Assembly: GCA_023663205.1 (NCBI GenBank)
Contig: JAMPHX010000049.1
Location: 1 to 9,799 of the forward strand
Direction of reading: 5' to 3'
Source of the DNA: Corallococcus sp.
GTDB taxonomy: Bacteria > Bacillota > Clostridia > Christensenellales > CAG-314
DNA length: 9,799 nt
The translations under genes were made by a program, and so were the position numbers. The notes below the pieces were generated by a model. The model did not search any database. It had not been told where the DNA came from and was given only the letters and a program-made list of their open reading frames with translations. This document shows positions 6,410 to 9,799 of the stretch, one piece after another. The stretch's first letter is position 1. The number at the start of each line of letters is the position of its first letter.

Positions 6410-6673
6410 TTATTTGAGCAGTTTGTCAAGTACGGACATTACTTCGTCCAATTTGGCTTCGCTGTCGCCGTCGCTTATAGATTGCATTACGCAATTGTGC
6501 AGATGCGCGTTGAGAATTTCTTTGTTGACTTTGGACAAAATCGCCTGACTTGCCAATATTTGGTTGGAAATATCTATGCAGTATTGCCCCGTTTCTACCA
6601 TTTTGAGTATACCGTCTATCTGTCCTTTTGCCGTTTTGAGCAGACGGATTATTTTGGCGTTATCGCGTTGCAT
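6410..6673 (-). CDS. csoR: Copper-sensing transcriptional repressor CsoR
   Basis: An 87-residue all-helical CsoR/RcnR-family DNA-binding protein. In this family Cu(I) binding releases the tetrameric repressor from its operator. The start IIRLLKTAKGQIDGILKMVE (8-27) is the family's basic helix region. The Cu(I) ligands Cys32, His57 and Cys61 reproduce the spacing of Mycobacterium tuberculosis Cys36-His61-Cys65. The second-shell residues Tyr31 and Glu77 also match Tyr35 and Glu81. This supports copper rather than nickel, formaldehyde or persulfide sensing. ATG at 6673 lies five bases after the copA stop, with a weak SD (GAGTGA). GTG at 6682 overlapping the copA stop is an alternative that adds three residues. 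An open frame continues far upstream, but only as a shadow of copA. It is presumably cotranscribed with copA and represses the operator at 9222-9244. Confidence 0.93.
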   Translation of the reverse strand: MQRDNAKIIRLLKTAKGQIDGILKMVETGQYCIDISNQILASQAILSKVNKEILNAHLHNCVMQSISDGDSEAKLDEVMSVLDKLLK

Positions 6674-6678
6674 AGGCG

Positions 6679-6891
6679 TCACTCTACCGAAACTACGGTG
6701 TAATCCTGCGCTTCGATTGCCTCTTTGAGCATTTCGTCCGTAACGCCGCCGTCGCACATAACGGTTGCGTTTTTGTTTTCGAGCGAAACTTCTACACTTC
6801 TTACGCCCGATATTGCTTTGAGCGCCTTTTCCACGCGCGCGGTGCAGTGTCCGCACATCATTCCTTCGATTGCAATTGTTTTTGTTGCCAT
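6679..6891 (-). CDS. copZ: CopZ-like copper chaperone from an internal in-frame start within copA
   Basis: The last 70 codons of copA form a complete HMA domain that closely resembles free CopZ. It begins MATKTIAIEG, with the metal site GMMCGHC (Cys13 and Cys16 in the short product). An ideal SD, GGAGG (6900-6904), lies 8 bases before ATG 6891, in the copA frame. This is better than the SD of csoR. Free CopZ is a cytoplasmic Cu(I) carrier that delivers copper to CopA and to CsoR/CopY regulators. Ribosomes could start here and make the chaperone alone while others read through to give the fusion. This resembles in effect the Escherichia coli copA case, where frameshifting yields CopA(Z). Whether the site is used is inference. 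It may also be a relic of two genes joined by loss of a stop codon. Confidence 0.5.
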   Translation of the reverse strand: MATKTIAIEGMMCGHCTARVEKALKAISGVRSVEVSLENKNATVMCDGGVTDEMLKEAIEAQDYTVVSVE

Positions 6892-9210
6892 TTTTGTTTC
6901 CTCCGATATATTGTTTTGTATATTTGTAGTTTGAGATTTTTGTTTTTCTTCTGCCGCTTCGGCATATTTTGCAGGCGCAAAAAATTTGAGCCGCAACGCG
7001 TTGCCCACAACAAACAAACTTGACAGACTCATTGCTGCCGCGCCTATCATTGGATTGAGTTTTACTCCCAACCACGGATACAGCACGCCTGCGGCAAGCG
7101 GTATCCCGAGTGTGTTGTAGAAAAACGCCCAAAACAAATTTTGCTTTACGTTGCGTATTGTCGCTTTGCTGAGGCGCAATGCGGTAACTACGTCCAAAAG
7201 GTCGTTTTTGATAAGCACTATGTCGGCGCTGTCTATTGCTATGTCAGAGCCGCTGCCTATTGCAACGCCTACGTCCGCGCGTGCAAGAGCGGGAGCATCG
7301 TTTATGCCGTCGCCTACCATTACCACGCGTTTGCCTTGCGATTTCAGGTCGGAAATTACCTTTTCTTTGCCGTCGGGCAGAACATCGGCTATTACGTCGG
7401 AAATTTCTACCTTGCGCGCAATTGCCTTTGCGGTACGCGCATTGTCGCCAGTAAGCATAATTACACGCACGCCCATTTTTTTGAGAAATTTGACGGCTAT
7501 CGCGCTTGTGGGTTTGACCAAGTCCGCAACGGCTATTGTGCCCAAATACTTACCGTTTTGCGCTACGAACAGCGGAGTTTTGCCCTCATCGGAAAGGCGG
7601 CTGCCCGTATCGGAATAATCTTCTTCCGCAACGCCAAATTCGCTCATAAGTTTTGCATTGCCTACCGCATATTTACTGCCGTCGATACTCGCGATTACGC
7701 CCTTGCCGTGCAAAGTTTGAAAATCTTCCACTTCGGTTAATTCTATTGACTTTTCCTCCGCATACCGTACCACCGCTTCGCCCAGAGGATGTTGACTTTT
7801 TTGCTCTATTCCGCCTACTATGGACATCAATTTTTCGGCAGACAGTTGCGTGACGACATCGGTCACGCGCGGCGAACCTTCGGTGACGGTGCCTGTTTTG
7901 TCAAGCACTACTGTATCTACCGAACGCAAACTTTGCAAGGCGTCGCCGCTTTTTATCAATATGCCGTTTTCCGCGCCTTTGCCTGTTCCTACCATTACCG
8001 CAACGGGAGTTGCCAACCCCAATGCGCAAGGGCATGAAATTACAAGTACCGAAATTGCGCACGACAATGCAAATTCAAAGGTGCTTCCGCAAATCATCCA
8101 TACCGCAAAAGTTATCAATGCAATGCCTATTACCGTCGGAACAAATATGCCTGCAACTTTGTCGGCAAGACGCGCTATCGGCGGTTTTGTGGCGTTGGCG
8201 TCCTCAACCAAACTTATTATCTTGGACAGTACGCTGTCTTCGCCTACTACCGTAACCTTTACTTGGGCGTAACCGCTGACGTTTACAGTGCCGCCTATTA
8301 CTTTGCCGCCTTCTCCCTTTTCCACAGGCATACTTTCGCCGCTTATTGCGCTTTCGTCGACAAACACGCGTCCGCTTACTATTACGCCGTCGGCGGGGAA
8401 TGCCGAACCTGCTTTTACCGCTACGATATCTCCCACGACGATGTTTTTGCAATCTATTGTAACTTCCTTGCCGTCGCGAATGACGGTTGCCTTATCGGGG
8501 GCAAGTTTTTTGAGTTTGGAAAGTGCATCGCCGGTACGTCGTTTGGAGCGGCTTTCAAAAAATTTGCCGAGAGTTATAAGCGCCAAAATCATTCCCGCAG
8601 ATTCAAAGTACAATTCATGGCGGTAATGTTCTACCGTTTCCAAATTGTTTGCACCCAACGCAAAACTCATCCTAAAAAGCACAAACAAGCCGTAAACAAG
8701 CGATGCCGAAGACCCGATTGCAATTAGGCTATCCATATTGGGCGAAACAAACAGACGTTTGAAACCGTTGAAAAAATACTGTCTGTTAACGTATATTATG
8801 GGCAAACACAGCAAAAACTGCGTAAGCGCAAACGACACCGAATTGACAGTGCCTGTCAAAAACGACGGCAGCGGCAAACCTATCATGCTTCCCATCGAAA
8901 CATACATAAGCAATACCATAAAAACAAGCGAAACTACCAACCTTGTTACCATGCCGTCGGTTTTAGGGGTTTGTCTGTTCGGTTCGGATTTTGCTTTGCC
9001 GCCCGTAACGGACGCACCGTAACCTGATTTTTCCACAGCGGCTATTATCGCCGCGTTGTCCAAAACCTTTTCGTCGTATTCTACTTGCATGGAATTGGTA
9101 AGAAGATTGACGGACGCAACCGTCACTCCGTCCAAATGCTCTACTGCCTTTTGCACGTGCGAACTGCACGCCGAACAGGTCATACCCGTAACATCGAATT
9201 TTTGTTTCAT
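6679..9210 (-). CDS. copA: Copper-exporting P1B-type ATPase with C-terminal CopZ-like domain
   Basis: An 843-residue ATP-driven Cu(I) exporter of the cytoplasmic membrane. The N-terminal HMA domain carries GMTCSAC (Cys12, Cys15). Membrane helices lie at about 90-110, 125-145, 160-180, 205-220, 355-372 and 380-402, and the final pair within about 688-738. The actuator has SGES (290-293, usually TGES). The transport motif is CPC (393-395). The catalytic domain has DKTG with the phosphorylated Asp437, His474-Pro475, TGDN (587-590) and GDGIND (633-638). YN (698-699) and MSLSS (727-731) in the last helices are P1B-1 Cu(I) signatures. A polar linker (about 745-773) joins a second HMA domain with GMMCGHC (Cys786, Cys789), unusual in position but known in some Clostridia. 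ATG at 9210 has AAGGAG upstream. The CsoR operator and promoter lie immediately before it. Confidence 0.96.
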   Translation of the reverse strand: MKQKFDVTGMTCSACSSHVQKAVEHLDGVTVASVNLLTNSMQVEYDEKVLDNAAIIAAVEKSGYGASVTGGKAKSEPNRQTPKTDGMVTRLVVSLVFMVLLMYVSMGSMIGLPLPSFLTGTVNSVSFALTQFLLCLPIIYVNRQYFFNGFKRLFVSPNMDSLIAIGSSASLVYGLFVLFRMSFALGANNLETVEHYRHELYFESAGMILALITLGKFFESRSKRRTGDALSKLKKLAPDKATVIRDGKEVTIDCKNIVVGDIVAVKAGSAFPADGVIVSGRVFVDESAISGESMPVEKGEGGKVIGGTVNVSGYAQVKVTVVGEDSVLSKIISLVEDANATKPPIARLADKVAGIFVPTVIGIALITFAVWMICGSTFEFALSCAISVLVISCPCALGLATPVAVMVGTGKGAENGILIKSGDALQSLRSVDTVVLDKTGTVTEGSPRVTDVVTQLSAEKLMSIVGGIEQKSQHPLGEAVVRYAEEKSIELTEVEDFQTLHGKGVIASIDGSKYAVGNAKLMSEFGVAEEDYSDTGSRLSDEGKTPLFVAQNGKYLGTIAVADLVKPTSAIAVKFLKKMGVRVIMLTGDNARTAKAIARKVEISDVIADVLPDGKEKVISDLKSQGKRVVMVGDGINDAPALARADVGVAIGSGSDIAIDSADIVLIKNDLLDVVTALRLSKATIRNVKQNLFWAFFYNTLGIPLAAGVLYPWLGVKLNPMIGAAAMSLSSLFVVGNALRLKFFAPAKYAEAAEEKQKSQTTNIQNNISEETKMATKTIAIEGMMCGHCTARVEKALKAISGVRSVEVSLENKNATVMCDGGVTDEMLKEAIEAQDYTVVSVE

Positions 9211-9221
9211 GATTCTCCTTA

Positions 9222-9244
9222 ACTATACCCCACTGGGGTATAGT
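9222..9244. promoter_or_regulatory. CsoR operator of the copA operon
   Basis: A 10-bp perfect inverted repeat, ACTATACCCC and GGGGTATAGT, is separated by ACT. The core TACCCC-n3-GGGGTA matches known CsoR operators, which are G/C tracts flanked by A/T with dyad symmetry. On the minus strand it begins 8 bases after the -10 box, so it covers the expected transcription start and early leader. It ends just before the copA SD. Repressor bound here would block RNA polymerase. The csoR product in the same operon is the obvious ligand, making the loop autoregulatory. Confidence 0.88.
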
Positions 9245-9252
9245 ATAGTCAT

Positions 9253-9281
9253 ATAATATATCTATGCGTTTGTTATGTCAA
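9253..9281 (-). promoter_or_regulatory. Sigma-A promoter of copA-csoR
   Basis: On the minus strand TTGACA (9276-9281, 6/6) is followed by a 17-base spacer and TATTAT (9253-9258, 5/6 to TATAAT). The copA ATG is 42 bases downstream of the -10 box. The start of transcription is expected near 9246, at the edge of the CsoR operator. Box quality, spacing and operator position together make this a confident call. Confidence 0.85.
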
Positions 9282-9389
9282 GCGTTAACAAAAAAATACA
9301 GCCTATTTACAACAGTTTATAAAAAACAAACCTATTTTTAATTTTGAAGTATCTATACCTATTGCGTATACAATCGCACCGTCAAAATC

Positions 9390-9425
9390 AAACAGAAACG
9401 CGCTCCCTTGCAATGAGGGAGCGCG
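9390..9425 (-). terminator. Strong hairpin, probable minus-strand terminator of an upstream transcript
   Basis: CGCGCTCCCT (9399-9408) and AGGGAGCGCG (9416-9425) form a perfect 10-bp GC-rich stem with a 7-base loop. On the minus strand it is followed by a T-rich but interrupted tract (TTTCTGTTTGATTTT, about 9384-9398). The plus-strand side has no T run. It would isolate the copA promoter from transcription entering from the right. The gene it terminates is not identified: nothing convincing is seen between it and the right edge. Confidence 0.55.
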
Positions 9426-9799
9426 CGCAGTAAAAATTTGGAGGTAACTTCTTGCGTATAGTTGCAGATAGTAAATTATATTGACGCAAATGCTAAATTA
9501 TTCCATACTGTCAAAACTTGCGGTAAATCGACATTGTTTTATTCTTTTAAGTCAAGTGTTGTACCAAGAAAATACTAACTTAACTTAACGCGTATTAGCC
9601 ATCATATTTTTTATACGGTTGATTACGCTACTTTTTAGTAGACATTTAGTTTTATAAAACCTTTTTCTTACCATCTTACGAGCGGCAGGCATATATTGAG
9701 GTGGTTTATTCTATTACATAGACGAGTACCTACTAATACAAATGTATATGTAAATGGTAATTGCAGTATCTATATCAAAAATAATGATGCACTAACATT
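9426..9799. other. AT-rich stretch without a recognisable gene
   Basis: I checked this stretch by eye on both strands and found frequent stops. The longest open stretch seen is about 52 codons (from 9642 to the edge, plus strand), without ATG and without a recognised family. Small structures include the hairpin CTACT-TTTT-AGTAG (9628-9641). An SD-like GGAGG (9440-9444) is followed by a 10-codon frame from TTG 9452. The region may be a long intergenic spacer or a decayed gene, or may hold regulatory sequence for a plus-strand gene beyond the edge. Confidence 0.5.

Noticed and set aside
6674..7132. Open frame extending csoR upstream to a 240-residue protein
   Set aside because: The extra region is the antisense-free shadow of copA in another frame, rich in Arg/Lys with no domain. 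The CsoR family is about 85-100 residues and starts at the ATG used.
7141..7740. 199-codon plus-strand frame opposite copA
   Set aside because: It is antisense to a highly conserved catalytic part of CopA, with odd composition (many Cys, Tyr, His) and no SD or family; a codon-usage shadow.
9475..9480. TATAAT on the minus strand as a promoter -10 box
   Set aside because: No acceptable -35 box at 16-18 bases and the surrounding sequence is AT-rich; a chance match is likely.
9452..9484. Ten-codon frame with GGAGG seven bases before TTG (product MRIVADSKLY)
   Set aside because: Too short to support; could be a leader peptide or the remnant start of a decayed gene, but no homology is visible and downstream frames are full of stops.

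Overview
The window looks like a chromosomal segment of a low-to-mid GC Firmicute, most likely an uncultured, gut-type Clostridia lineage. This is inferred from the gene order yqfC-yqfD-phoH-yqfF-ybeY-era-yqzL-recO, a Bacillota arrangement, and from the YqfC/YqfD pair, which is tied to spore-forming lineages. All genes lie on the minus strand, so transcription runs from high to low coordinates. No RNA gene, CRISPR array or insertion sequence is visible.

Right part (9221-9799): about 370 bases without a convincing gene, then a strong hairpin (9390-9425) that would terminate minus-strand transcription entering from the right. Next comes a textbook sigma-A promoter (9253-9281) with a near-perfect CsoR-type operator (9222-9244) directly in front of copA.

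Copper module (6410-9210): copA encodes a Cu(I)-exporting P1B ATPase with a second heavy-metal-associated (HMA) domain fused at its C-terminus. That last domain has its own ideal Shine-Dalgarno (SD) sequence and ATG inside the copA frame, so a free CopZ-like chaperone may also be made. A CsoR copper sensor with the complete Cys-His-Cys site follows. The promoter and operator upstream imply an autoregulated efflux operon: Cu(I) binds CsoR, CsoR leaves the operator, and the ATPase, chaperone and CsoR are expressed. A probable terminator (6330-6397) separates it from the next operon.

Housekeeping/sporulation operon (250-6265): yqfC, yqfD, phoH, a PgpH/YqfF-type HD phosphohydrolase, ybeY, era, a previously uncalled 39-codon yqzL-like gene, and recO. 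Several junctions are 4-base stop/start overlaps, implying translational coupling. Compared with Bacillus subtilis, dgkA and cdd are missing between ybeY and era. The HD protein lacks the large extracellular sensor domain of PgpH. phoH has no ATG or GTG at the correct distance from its SD, but an ACG sits there. The operon ends in a clear intrinsic terminator (156-183).

Left edge (1-150): two short repeats sharing CCTCGCAATGACG, resembling dispersed REP-like palindromic elements.

I see no wholly new multi-gene system. The points most worth following are the internal CopZ start, the sensor-less PgpH, the hidden yqzL and the phoH start.
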